Source: Lignipirellula cremea
GTDB lineage: Bacteria > Planctomycetota > Planctomycetia > Pirellulales > Pirellulaceae
NCBI RefSeq assembly: GCF_007751035.1
Contig: NZ_CP036433.1
Location: 5,871,001-5,935,000, forward strand
Length of the DNA stretch: 64,000 bases
Reading direction: 5' to 3'
Below the pieces are notes generated by a model that was not told where the DNA came from, did no database searches, and saw only the letters and a program-made list of their open reading frames with translations. This document shows, piece by piece, positions 25,743 through 34,214 of the stretch (position 1 is its first letter; every line of letters starts with the position of its first letter). The translations under genes and the position numbers were made by a program.

Positions 25743-27191
25743 TTAAACGAGGATGTCGCGGATCACCTCGCCATGCACGTCGGTCAGGCGATAGTCGCGG
25801 CTGCTGTAGCGGTAGGTGAGCTTTTCGTGGTCGAGTCCCATGAGGTGCAGCATGGTTGCATGCAGATCGTGAACGTGGACTCGCTTCTCCACCGCCTTAA
25901 AGCCGAACTCATCGGTGGCCCCGTAGGCCAGACCGCCACGCACCCCGCCACCCGCCAGCCACATCGAGAAACCGTAGTGGTTGTGGTCGCGGCCATTACT
26001 TCCTTGCGTCGTCGGGGTGCGGCCGAATTCGCCGCCCCAGACAACCAGCGTGTCCTCGAGCAAGCCGCGCTGCTTGAGATCCGTGAGCAACCCCGCGATG
26101 GGTTGATCGACGTTCCGCGCAAGGCTTTGATGGGCCGAGGAGTTGTTGCCGTGCGTGTCCCAGGGCTGCTGATTGCCGTAGTAGATCTGGATGACGCGAA
26201 CACCTCGCTCCGCAAGCCGACGTGCGAGCAGGCAGTTGCGGGCAAAGGTCGTTCGGCGAGGGTCGCTCTTAGCGTTGGGGGGCGCGCCGGCGTTGAGCCC
26301 CGTCAAGCCGTAGAGATCGAAAATCTGCTGGGATTCGCCGCGGATGTCGAACGCCTCGGCCGCCGAAATTTGCATGCGATACGCCAATTCCATCGAATCC
26401 ATGCGTGCCCCAAAGGCGTTCTCGGCGCCCACTCGCTCGCGATGTAGGTCGTTGAGCCGTTGCGTGAAGTCGAGTTCCCGACGCTGCCCTTGCAGGGATA
26501 GGCTTGCGTTGTGCAGATTCGCGAGCGCATTTTCCGGTCGATAATCGCTGGGAAGCACGACCTGGCAACCTTGATAAATTCCCGGCAGAAATCGGCTGCT
26601 CCAGTTGGACGGCCCATTGACCGGCTGACCTTCGCCCAAAACGATGAAGCCGGGAAGGTTCTCGTTTTCCGTCCCCAGACCATACAGCAGCCAGGAACCA
26701 TACGCAGGCCGAATCGGCTGTACGTTACCGGTGAACATCAACCAATTGGATGCCTCGTGAACCGGCGTGTTCGTGTGCATCGAGCGGATTACACACAGGT
26801 CGTCGGCATGGCGGGCGACGTGCGGAAAGAGTTCGCTGATTTCCAGGCCCGATTGTCCATGCCGGGTGAACCGAAACGGCGACGGCATCAGTCCGCCCGT
26901 CCCGTTCTGCGTGGTGAGCCCGATGGTGCTTTCGGGACGCTGGCCGGCGTATTTCTGGAGAGCCGGCTTGGGGTCGAACGTGTCGACCTGCGATGGGCCG
27001 CCGTTCATCCAGAGATGGATGATGCGTTTGGCTCGCGCGGGGAAGTGCGGCGGCCGAGCCGCCAACGGGGTCACGCTGGCCTCCGAGTGGCCGGCCAGTA
27101 CCGACGCAAGGCCAATCATGCCGACTCCATAGGTCGTCTGGGCCAACAAATCGCGGCGAGAAAGGCGGAAACGATTTTCAAACGTCGACAT
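25743..27191 (-). CDS. DUF1501 family secreted protein, YRYSSRDY-type subgroup
   Basis: The product has 482 residues. ATG 27191 is chosen because GGGGAG lies six bases before it; the frame is open a little further, towards the end of the haem gene. The leader MSTFENRFRLSRRDLLAQTT has the Tat-like SRRDLLA. Motifs: RIIHLWMNGGPSQVDTFDPK, LARRLAERGVRVIQIYYGNQ, PWDTHGNNSS, GEFGRTP (387-393) and GSNGRDHNHYGFSMWLAGGG, ending YRYSSRDYRLTDVHGEVIRD. It is very similar to 15616-17007, also at the DNA level. Partner: PSD1 gene 27208-30027, 16 bases upstream. Confidence 0.9.
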   Translation of the reverse strand: MSTFENRFRLSRRDLLAQTTYGVGMIGLASVLAGHSEASVTPLAARPPHFPARAKRIIHLWMNGGPSQVDTFDPKPALQKYAGQRPESTIGLTTQNGTGGLMPSPFRFTRHGQSGLEISELFPHVARHADDLCVIRSMHTNTPVHEASNWLMFTGNVQPIRPAYGSWLLYGLGTENENLPGFIVLGEGQPVNGPSNWSSRFLPGIYQGCQVVLPSDYRPENALANLHNASLSLQGQRRELDFTQRLNDLHRERVGAENAFGARMDSMELAYRMQISAAEAFDIRGESQQIFDLYGLTGLNAGAPPNAKSDPRRTTFARNCLLARRLAERGVRVIQIYYGNQQPWDTHGNNSSAHQSLARNVDQPIAGLLTDLKQRGLLEDTLVVWGGEFGRTPTTQGSNGRDHNHYGFSMWLAGGGVRGGLAYGATDEFGFKAVEKRVHVHDLHATMLHLMGLDHEKLTYRYSSRDYRLTDVHGEVIRDILV

Positions 27192-27207
27192 TATCCACTC
27201 CCCAGTG

Positions 27208-30027
27208 TCATGGCACAAACGTGAACTCGTTCGTCGTCAGAAGCGAATGACAGAGACGTTCCCACGGCCCGAGTTTTTCCTCCGAGGCAGCGGCTTCGCG
27301 CAAGAATTCTTGGGCTACAACCATCTCTCGCTCGGTCGGCAGCCGCCCGAACGCCAGTTGCCACGCCAAAAGCAAGCGACGCTCCTCCGATTGTTCCGAC
27401 GCGTTGAGACGTTCCGCGAACGATCGGGCCATCGCCAAAACGAACGGGCTATTGATGGCAAACAACTGCTGTTGCGGGATCGTCGTTACCGTCCGTTGAT
27501 CGCTTGTCACGTTCGGCTCGGGGAAATCGAAAAGCGTCAATGTCGGATTCGGCTTGAAGCGACTGATGAAGCCATAGATCGTCCGCCGCCGATTCTCGGG
27601 ATCCTCGGGATGCAACTGCACTTTCCCTTGCGGATCGCGGTAAGGCTGTCCACCAATTTCGGGATCGAGCTTTCCAGCGACCGCCAGCATGGAGTCGCGC
27701 CAGGCTTCGAAATCGAGCCGCCGCGGCGACACGCGCCAGAGGTAATGGTTGTCGGCATCCTTGGCGAGATTCTTCGCCTCGGGGACGCTGCTGAGCCCAT
27801 ACGTGGCCGACAGCATGATCTCGCGATGGAGCCATTTGGTGGACCAGCCGTTTTCCATGAAGCGAACCGCGAGCGTGTCGAGCAATTCCGGGTGCGTGGG
27901 CCGATCCCCCAGTTGACCGAAGTTGCTGGTCGTGCCCACGATGCCCCGGCCAAAATGATAATGCCAGACGCGATTGACGAAGACGCGGGCCGTCAGCGGG
28001 TTGTTCCGATCCACGATGGCGTCGGCCAATTCGAGTCGCGACAACGATGTCGCGGAGGCGCTTGAATCGCGCCGCAAGATGGTGAGGAATCCAGGAGTCG
28101 CCACCGGGCCGAGCATGTCGGCATTTCCGCGAACATTGATCTGCAACGGTTGCCCTCCCCCGATCACCGCTGGCGCCCTCGCGACTGCGGCGGGGGCTGA
28201 CGCCTGAAGCCGCTGCAACTTCGCGTCCCACTCGTCGTACTGGAGGCGGTCGGCGGCCGAGAGATATGCGATCGCATCCTTGCCGCGAAGCTGAAACGCG
28301 GCCCCGTCGTTCGACAAATGCGCCTTAATGAACGATTCGGCCGCGGGGGGCAGCTTCGACTTGGCCCCCTCGGATTCGGACAAGGCACGCAGCGCGTCGT
28401 CAGCTCTAGATTTCGCTTTCGCCGAAGCGTCGCGCAGTTCCTGAGGTGGTTCCACGGGGTCGTTCATCGCGGCCGTCTCGCTTGCTTTCAGCGCGGCGGC
28501 GTGCCACGCTTCGAGCAACGGTATGCCCTTTGGATTCGCCAGCGCCTTGGTCCAGCGAACGAGGAAGAAGGAATTGAGGTTCGACTCGCGGGCAACGGCC
28601 TCGGCGTCGGCGGGCTGTTTGCGCTCGGCACGCACGTGCAACTTCCAGGCCGCTAGTAAGTATTCATCCAGCCGGGCAAGTTCCTGTCGGCCTAGTCGAC
28701 GACCTTCGTCGGCGGTGAGCTTGTTCATTTTTGCCTGTAATTCGGCGGCCTCCTTTTTCCGTTGCGACTCAGCCGCCACCTGGGCCGGAGACGCCAGAGC
28801 AATTTCAGCGCTCAGATTGGCTCCGTTGTAAGCCGCCGCCAGCGAGTAGTAGTCGACGGTCGGAATCGGATCGAACTTGTGGTCGTGACAGCGGGCACAC
28901 GACACCGTTAGCCCGAGCAGGGCCCGCGTGACCGTGTCGACGCGATCGTCGAGTTCGTCGGCGATCTTTTTCTTGACCATGCCGACGGCATTGCCGCTGA
29001 AGCGTTGGCCGAGACCTTGAAAACCGAGCCCGCCGAGCCGTTCCGTAAAATCCTTGGCAGGCTCCCGAATCAGATTGCCTGCCAGTTGAAGGCGAACGAA
29101 CTGATCGTACGGCATATCACGGTTGAACGCTTGGACGACCCAATCGCGATACCGAAACGCCGTCGGCGCAAGCACGGGCCCCACGGTTCCGCCGAGATCG
29201 TCCGTGTAGCGAGCGAGATCGAGCCAATAGCGTCCCCAGCGTTCTCCATAATGGGGCGATTCGAGCAAGCGATCTACCACCTTGGCGAGGGCTTCGGGAG
29301 ATTCGTCCTTTTCGAACGCGTCAACTTCTTCGGGCGTGGGCGGCAAACCGATCAGGTCAAAGGTTGCCCGGCGAATCCACTCATGCTTCGTGGCGGCCCG
29401 AACCGGCGTCAGTCCGCGTTTCTCCAGTTCCGCCAGAACGAAGTGATCCATCTCCTTCCGCGGCCACGCGGCGTTCTTGACCCGTGGAGGAGCGTGGGTC
29501 TTCGGCGGCTGAAACGCCCAGAATTCGCGAGCCTTTTGCCAGTCGATCTTCGCCGTTTGAACCACCGACGCACCGTCTCGCGGATCGGCCGCTCCCATCT
29601 CGATCCACTTCACAAAGTCGGCGATCACCTGCTCGGGCAATTTGCCCTTGGGGGGCATCTCAAACGACTCGTGCCGGATCGCCGAAATCAGCACGCTCTC
29701 CTTGACCTTGCCAGGAACAACCGCCGGCCCACTGTCGCCGCCCGTGCGGATTCCGGCGCGCGTATCGAGTTGCAGTCCACCCTTGAGCTTGCCTTCGTTG
29801 GCCGCTTTGGCCGAGTGGCATTGGTAACAGTGTTCGACCAGCACTGAGCGAATCTTCGCCTCGAAGAAGTCGGTTCCCTCGTCGGCGCTGACCACCGATG
29901 CGGTGAAAACCAAGACTGAAATCCGAAGCACGAAATCCCAAAGCCGTAACAAACGCGAAATCCGAAGGTCGGATGTTCGAAACGGTTTCGCGCCGGGTTT
30001 CTTCGTTTTGGTCATTTCGAATCTCAT
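27208..30027 (-). CDS. PSCyt1-DUF1549-DUF1553 haem protein (PSD1 family)
   Basis: The product has 939 residues from ATG 30027 (MRFEMTKTKK; MTKTKK at 30015 matches the starts of paralogues). Residues 18-37 (TSDLRISRLLRLWDFVLRIS) are repeat-derived and run into the signal core VLVFTASVVSA. The haem motif CYQCH is at 67-71. DUF1549: RRATFDLIGLPPTPEEVDAF, HYGERWGRYWLDLARYTDD and VSCARCHDHKFDPIPTVDYY. A charged middle region rich in Glu, Lys and Ala is probably helical. DUF1553: RVFVNRVWHYHFGRGIVGTT, RPTHPELLDTLAVRF and PQQQLFAINSPFVLAMARSF. It is the first cassette gene after the ECF/FecR pair at 30069-32413. Confidence 0.92.
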   Translation of the reverse strand: MRFEMTKTKKPGAKPFRTSDLRISRLLRLWDFVLRISVLVFTASVVSADEGTDFFEAKIRSVLVEHCYQCHSAKAANEGKLKGGLQLDTRAGIRTGGDSGPAVVPGKVKESVLISAIRHESFEMPPKGKLPEQVIADFVKWIEMGAADPRDGASVVQTAKIDWQKAREFWAFQPPKTHAPPRVKNAAWPRKEMDHFVLAELEKRGLTPVRAATKHEWIRRATFDLIGLPPTPEEVDAFEKDESPEALAKVVDRLLESPHYGERWGRYWLDLARYTDDLGGTVGPVLAPTAFRYRDWVVQAFNRDMPYDQFVRLQLAGNLIREPAKDFTERLGGLGFQGLGQRFSGNAVGMVKKKIADELDDRVDTVTRALLGLTVSCARCHDHKFDPIPTVDYYSLAAAYNGANLSAEIALASPAQVAAESQRKKEAAELQAKMNKLTADEGRRLGRQELARLDEYLLAAWKLHVRAERKQPADAEAVARESNLNSFFLVRWTKALANPKGIPLLEAWHAAALKASETAAMNDPVEPPQELRDASAKAKSRADDALRALSESEGAKSKLPPAAESFIKAHLSNDGAAFQLRGKDAIAYLSAADRLQYDEWDAKLQRLQASAPAAVARAPAVIGGGQPLQINVRGNADMLGPVATPGFLTILRRDSSASATSLSRLELADAIVDRNNPLTARVFVNRVWHYHFGRGIVGTTSNFGQLGDRPTHPELLDTLAVRFMENGWSTKWLHREIMLSATYGLSSVPEAKNLAKDADNHYLWRVSPRRLDFEAWRDSMLAVAGKLDPEIGGQPYRDPQGKVQLHPEDPENRRRTIYGFISRFKPNPTLTLFDFPEPNVTSDQRTVTTIPQQQLFAINSPFVLAMARSFAERLNASEQSEERRLLLAWQLAFGRLPTEREMVVAQEFLREAAASEEKLGPWERLCHSLLTTNEFTFVP

Positions 30028-30068
30028 TATTCGAATTTGTTTCGAATTTCGAGTTTAGGATTTCGGAC
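29915..30068. repeat. Inverted-repeat leader element spanning the start of 27208-30027
   Basis: The inner arm inside the coding sequence has GACTGAAATCCGAAGCACG, AAATCCC and AACGCGAAATCCGAAGG. The outer arm has ATTCGAATTTGTTTCG, AATTTCGAGTTTAGG and ATTTCGGACTT. The loop holds TTCTTCGTTTTGGTCATTTC with the start codons. It fills the 41-base gap to the FecR gene. Confidence 0.7.
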
Positions 30069-31883
30069 TTACTCTTCGCGCTGCCAGAGCTTGACGATTC
30101 CTTTGTCGCCGACCGTCGCCAGACTGCGGCCATCGTTAGAAATCGCCAACGATATGCTTCGCGCATCGCCCGTCGGCAACACGAAGGTCGCTTCGCCGGT
30201 TTCGGTCGACCAACCGCGGACCAAACCGTCCGCCATCGCGGCAATCAGCTCGCGACCATCGCGCGAGAACCGCAGGCAGGTCACCGCCGCGCTACCGCTC
30301 GGCCACAAGATGCTTTGTTCGCCGGATTCCGTGTCCAGAATCAACAGGCCGGTTGCGTTGCCGTAGCCGCACAACTGTCGGCCCTCATCGGACAACGCCA
30401 GGACGTGCAATTGCGAGCGAAATCGGTAACGAGCCAGTTCGCTGCCCGATTCGGCATCCCAGATAACAGTCGTGCCGTTCCAGTTGCCGGCGACGACTCG
30501 TGGGCCATTCGATGTCGCGGCGATTGCCACGCTGCCCATTTTCATGGGGATCGACCGGACCAGCGAGGTCTCCCCCGCGTCATCCACTTGCCAGATGGGC
30601 AAATAGCCCGCGTCAATGTTGGATGTTTGAGCGAGCCACCGACCGTCGTGCGTCACGGCGCAACTTCGCACCCTCCCGGCTTCGATCTTCAGTTCCGTGG
30701 AGCGGGGCGACTCCGCGTCGAGCGGCCAATACAAGACCTTGCCGCTTATGCCCAGCGCCACGAGCGCTGCGTTGGTTGGCGCAAATGCGAGACAGTCGAA
30801 CCCTCCCACCTTGTCAACCATCTGTTGCGGTTCGCCCGTGGCGGCATCCCACAGCTTGACCCGATCACCGCTGGCCGTCGCCAGTTTCGCTCCGTCATGC
30901 GAAAACGCGACTCGCGACCCCGCTCGGTGCAGCGTGTGTCGTAACCGCCAAGCGGATGATAGAGCTTCGGCCTCCAACGGCCTGGCGGATTCGGCGTCGG
31001 CGACGGCGTACTGTCCCTCGGCGACCAACACAGTCTGGCCGTCCGACTGCCGCTCGAATTGCACCTTGCCTTCTTCCAACTCAACGCGGGAATCAGAGTC
31101 GCTGGCGTACAGCCGAAACTGCGTCCCCAGCACCGTCAGCCGCGCTTGCTCGGTGATGATAACCAGTGGCCGGTCGGGCGACTGTGGGGCGGCTTCCACA
31201 TCCGCCGATCCGCGTTCGAGCCGCAAGGTCCTGGCGAACGCGTCAAATTGCTGAATATGAAGCACCGAGTCGGCGTTCAACACGACACGTGTGCCATCGA
31301 TGAGCGTCACCTCCGCAGCGCTCGCTTCACCCACATGCAGACGGTCTCCCGCGTAGAACGCCTGGGCTGAGGCGACTTTGACCAACTTCTGCCGTGCATC
31401 GGTGAGCCACACTTCACCCGCGAGCGAACTTAACGTCGCGGTTGGTTCTCCCGTCTTAGCGGATTCGTGCCTTAAAGATGGCGTCTGGAAGAAGTTGCCC
31501 ACCAGGAAAAGACCTAACGCCAGCAGTATGGCAGCCGCTGCCAGCCCGCGACCGAGAGGCCAGGCTGCTTTCGACGTTCGGATTGCAGCCGGTGTCGCCG
31601 ATGACTGACCAACAGATGACTGACCAACAGATGACTGACCAACAGATGACTGGCCAAGTGGCTGGCCAATCGATAAATCGTTCGCGGCCATGCGGGCCAG
31701 GTCCCGACCGGCCGACTCGCACACGACGTCTTGCAGCAGCGCGTCCTGCTCAACCAGTTTCCAGTAGAGGCGACGTGCCTCAGCCGACGAGCGGAACTGG
31801 GCGACCAGTTCGGCCTGGTCGGACGCCGAGAGCCGTTCGTCCAGCAACGCCTCGATCAGACTTTGCAATCGTTCGTCGTTCAT
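30069..31883 (-). CDS. FecR-like membrane regulator with C-terminal WD40-type propeller (putative anti-sigma factor)
   Basis: The product has 604 residues. Its ATG overlaps the ECF sigma stop by ATGA. Residues 1-70 resemble planctomycete anti-sigma N-termini (LIEALLDERLSASDQAELVA). Residues about 77-95 are VGQSS repeats, followed by one membrane segment at about 112-130 (LAAAAILLALGLFLVGNFF). A FecR domain follows (GDRLHVGEASAAEVTLIDGT, VLGTQFRLYASDSDSRVELE), then WD40-like blades (VAFSHDGAKLATASGDRVKL, LRFSRDGRELIAAMADGLVR, AISNDGRSLATVGDKGIVKL). Topology: N-terminus in the cytoplasm, propeller outside. Likely role: hold or release the ECF sigma factor in response to a signal in the cell envelope. 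The signal is unknown. Confidence 0.8.
   Translation of the reverse strand: MNDERLQSLIEALLDERLSASDQAELVAQFRSSAEARRLYWKLVEQDALLQDVVCESAGRDLARMAANDLSIGQPLGQSSVGQSSVGQSSVGQSSATPAAIRTSKAAWPLGRGLAAAAILLALGLFLVGNFFQTPSLRHESAKTGEPTATLSSLAGEVWLTDARQKLVKVASAQAFYAGDRLHVGEASAAEVTLIDGTRVVLNADSVLHIQQFDAFARTLRLERGSADVEAAPQSPDRPLVIITEQARLTVLGTQFRLYASDSDSRVELEEGKVQFERQSDGQTVLVAEGQYAVADAESARPLEAEALSSAWRLRHTLHRAGSRVAFSHDGAKLATASGDRVKLWDAATGEPQQMVDKVGGFDCLAFAPTNAALVALGISGKVLYWPLDAESPRSTELKIEAGRVRSCAVTHDGRWLAQTSNIDAGYLPIWQVDDAGETSLVRSIPMKMGSVAIAATSNGPRVVAGNWNGTTVIWDAESGSELARYRFRSQLHVLALSDEGRQLCGYGNATGLLILDTESGEQSILWPSGSAAVTCLRFSRDGRELIAAMADGLVRGWSTETGEATFVLPTGDARSISLAISNDGRSLATVGDKGIVKLWQREE
31601..31660. repeat. 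15-bp in-frame tandem repeat in the FecR-WD40 gene
   Basis: Three exact copies of ATGACTGACCAACAG (31601-31645) are followed by an imperfect fourth (31646-31660). On the coding strand they give GQSSV repeats in the juxtamembrane linker. As 15 bases is a whole number of codons, copy-number changes would lengthen or shorten the linker without a frameshift. Confidence 0.95.
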
Positions 31884-32413
31884 GACACTTCACCACTTGC
31901 CAGCACTTGTTGAGTACATTCACGCAAAAAAGCCCGCGCACGGGCCAGAGCAACGTGGACTGCGTTGGTCGTCCAGGCGAGCCGTTCGGCGATTTCCGGC
32001 GGACTCAGAGGCTGCTCCGCATAACGCAGATCAACAATCTCCCGGGCCCGCGGCGCTAACCGCTCGAGGCACTTCGTCAAAGCCTCCCGCCGCTGCTCCA
32101 GGAGTTGGTCGGAACCTTCCGCGGAGTCCGCCAGCAGATTGAGCAACTCCTCGTCGAACGGCAGGGGCGTCCTGCGTTGCCGCCGGTAATGCTCGAGCAC
32201 CTTGTTGCGAGCAATGCCGCGCACCCAGGCAAGAAAGTCCCCGTCCCGCCGGAAATCCGCCCCCCGTTGCTTTACCGTAAGAAAGACCTCCTGAAACACG
32301 TCATCCGCCGCCGCCCGATCCGGCACCAGTCCTCTCACAAACCCGCGCACCGCCGCTGCTTGTTGCAAAAACAACGCTTCGATGGTCGGCTGGGGTGGGT
32401 TGTTCGTGGTCAT
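31880..32413 (-). CDS. ECF RNA polymerase sigma factor
   Basis: The product has 177 residues. I use ATG 32413; a TTG immediately before is also in frame. Region 2: RGLVPDRAAADDVFQEVFLT and DFLAWVRGIARNKVLEHYRR. Region 4: LERLAPRAREIVDLRYAEQP, then PPEIAERLAWTTNAVHVALA, a helix-turn-helix. It lacks extra C-terminal domains, so it is a short ECF factor of the planctomycete/verrucomicrobial kind. Its stop overlaps the start of the FecR-WD40 gene by ATGA, the usual arrangement for a sigma/anti-sigma pair. It heads the run of PSD1-DUF1501 cassettes downstream, which makes them candidate targets. Confidence 0.9.
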   Translation of the reverse strand: MTTNNPPQPTIEALFLQQAAAVRGFVRGLVPDRAAADDVFQEVFLTVKQRGADFRRDGDFLAWVRGIARNKVLEHYRRQRRTPLPFDEELLNLLADSAEGSDQLLEQRREALTKCLERLAPRAREIVDLRYAEQPLSPPEIAERLAWTTNAVHVALARARAFLRECTQQVLASGEVS

Positions 32414-32725
32414 CAATAATCATTGACGTAAACGACCGAAAACTTAGCAACGATTTTTCGAATGCCCGCCGATCGCGACGCAGCTCAGCAGCGGCCGCAC
32501 CGTGCTTTCGAACGGTCTGGAGTCATCAGCCGACAAAGCATTCGCGCAGGCCGCGAGCCGCCCGGTGGCCCGCGCCACGCGACATCGGACGGCCCGCGCC
32601 CTGCCGCTAACAGCCGCTCTCGCGTTGTGATCCGTGACGCGTAAGCGGCCAGGCTTTGAAAACTCCAGGTTTCGTGGAACGGCCCGGTGCCTTACGGCCC
32701 ACGGCTCACGAGTTTTGAAAAGAGC
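32414..32725. other. Intergenic region: ECF promoter zone, conserved box and two inverted repeats
   Basis: No gene is seen. About 20 bases before the ECF ATG, 32434-32460 carries the box shared with 21454-21480. At about 32530-32600, GAGCCGCCCGGTGGCCCGC and ATCGGACGGCCCGCGCC form a degenerate copy of the 48743-48816 repeat. At 32651-32725, GCTTTGAAAACTCC and GAGTTTTGAAAAGAGC form the ends of an imperfect inverted repeat directly after the DUF1552 stop, a plausible terminator for 32726-34120. Confidence 0.5.
32434..32460 (-). promoter_or_regulatory. Candidate ECF-operon promoter or operator box
   Basis: On the minus strand the box reads TTCGAAAAATCGTTGC then TAAGTTTTCGG, ending about 20 bases before ATG 32413. 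A close copy lies upstream of DUF1501 19974-21311, and a shorter match (GCTAAGTATAG then TAGTCGG) lies at 59594-59611 upstream of another ECF gene. Position and recurrence suggest autoregulation, but no promoter elements can be assigned with confidence. Confidence 0.3.
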
Positions 32726-34120
32726 CTATCCAAGCAGCTCTTCCAGCGGGCCGTGCTGGTCGAGATCCTTCAGGTTGGGGTCGGGCGTGCCGAAGCTGGT
32801 TCGCTGCGAGCCGGCCAGTTGCAGCAACGTGACGTACATGTTGGACGTGGTGCGGTGGCCTTTGTGGCCGTAGCCGGGGTAATCGACGTAGCGGCCGGTC
32901 TTCAGCTTTCCGCCCATGTTGCCGATCACCAGCATCGGCCATTCCCAGCAGCGGCTGTGGTGGGCTTCCGCCCCGTCGCTCAGATAAACAATCACCGTGT
33001 TGTCCAGCATCGTGCCGTCGCCCTCGGGCACGGCCTGGAGTTTACGGACCAGGCCTGCGATCAGGTCCATGTGGTAGCGGCGAATGATGTTGTACAACTC
33101 GTCCCACTTCTTGTCCTTGAAGCTCTTGCCGTGGCCGATCGAGTGTTTGTCGAGGTTGATGCCCAGACCGTTAAACGTCACGTCGAAGTCGCGGATGCCG
33201 GCGGCGGACGACAGCGTCAGCACATTGGTCAAGCCGCAGATCAACGCCGCCGCGCCGATGTCGAACTGGGCGTCGAGCCGATCGGTTTCGACTTCCGACG
33301 TGTACTTGTCGGTCGGGGTCGGGCCTTTCTCGCGCAGCGTGTGCTCGATCTCGTTCAACCGGCTCTGGCGGTTGCGGAGTGTCTCGAACGATTCGAGATA
33401 CGCGTCGAATTGGTCGCGCTCCTGGCCGACCAGTTCGCCTTGCACTTTCTTGATGTCGCGGCGGAGGAAGTCGAGCAGGTTGTTGCGGGCGGCGAATTCT
33501 TCCTTGGCCGCCCCGTTGGCGACGCTGCCGAACAGGGCCGCGTAAGCCTGGTCCGGTTTGCAGATCGTCGGCAGCGGGCGATCCTTTTCCAGCGCCGAGA
33601 TGTTGTAGATAACGTTGTTTTCCAGCCGCTTCGACATGCCCAGGCCGAGATGCGGGAAGATGCCCGGCAGCGTCTTGGCCAGCGCCCCGTCGATGGTTTC
33701 GTCCAGCACGGCCATGCTCTCGCCGCCGGTCCCGCGGCCACCGCCGAATGCACCCAGCGCCATAAAGTTGTTCGAGTGCCCGCCGCCGCAGACTCGACCC
33801 GACAAGCCTTCGACGATCGTCAACTTATCTTTCCACGGCTTGAGTGGTTCGAGTGAGAATTGCAGCTCTTTGTCGGCCAGCGGGATATCGACGAATTCCG
33901 TCGGCCCGCCCGGCCGCTGGTCGCGGGGTTTACGTTCGATGCCGACCGGTGAAATCTGTTCCGGCCGAACGCCATTGCTTTCCACGACGAACACAAACCG
34001 CTTGGGCATCGTTGCCGTTCCGGCCGCTTGGGCTTCCAGCCGAGAAAGGATCGGCGAAAGGACCAGCGTTCCGGCGCCGAGTGAAAGGCCTTTGAGTGCG
34101 TCGCGTCGATGAATCGTCAT
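32726..34120 (-). CDS. DUF1552 (HXXSHH family) secreted protein, AEAHHSRCWEW subgroup
   Basis: The product has 464 residues from ATG 34120 with AAGGAG seven bases upstream. The leader MTIHRRDALKGLSLGAGTLV carries Tat-like HRRDALK. Family words: FVFVVESNGVRPEQISPVGI, SGRVCGGGHSNNFMALGAFG, DKHSIGHGKS and VIVYLSDGAEAHHSRCWEW, ending NLKDLDQHGPLEELLG. It is a close paralogue of 11779-13164. Both are partners of DUF1588-type haem genes, but here a PQQ-type propeller gene has been placed between the partners. A short stub of a similar gene lies at 4080-4127. Confidence 0.9.
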   Translation of the reverse strand: MTIHRRDALKGLSLGAGTLVLSPILSRLEAQAAGTATMPKRFVFVVESNGVRPEQISPVGIERKPRDQRPGGPTEFVDIPLADKELQFSLEPLKPWKDKLTIVEGLSGRVCGGGHSNNFMALGAFGGGRGTGGESMAVLDETIDGALAKTLPGIFPHLGLGMSKRLENNVIYNISALEKDRPLPTICKPDQAYAALFGSVANGAAKEEFAARNNLLDFLRRDIKKVQGELVGQERDQFDAYLESFETLRNRQSRLNEIEHTLREKGPTPTDKYTSEVETDRLDAQFDIGAAALICGLTNVLTLSSAAGIRDFDVTFNGLGINLDKHSIGHGKSFKDKKWDELYNIIRRYHMDLIAGLVRKLQAVPEGDGTMLDNTVIVYLSDGAEAHHSRCWEWPMLVIGNMGGKLKTGRYVDYPGYGHKGHRTTSNMYVTLLQLAGSQRTSFGTPDPNLKDLDQHGPLEELLG

Positions 34121-34137
34121 GTTTATGCTCCTTGAGG

Positions 34138-34214
34138 TAGGACAGGCTTCCAGCCTGTCTCGGAATTTGAAAATACTTGTTGGTTTTCAATGGCAGGCCG
34201 GAAGCCTGTCCTAC
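34138..34214. repeat. GTAGGACAGGCTTCC inverted repeat that supplies a stop codon
   Basis: The left arm (34138-34158, GTAGGACAGGCTTCCAGCC) and right arm (34192-34214, GCCGGAAGCCTGTCCTAC) are inverse copies around a 33-base AT-richer loop. The right arm runs into 34211-34213, which is the TAG stop of the propeller gene. A degenerate copy is seen at about 40290-40310 and a related element inside 38563-40206. Confidence 0.85.

Noticed and set aside
31601-31660. Possible CRISPR-like array
   Set aside because: The units are 15 bases, directly adjacent without spacers, and translate in frame within a FecR-like gene. No cas gene is seen.
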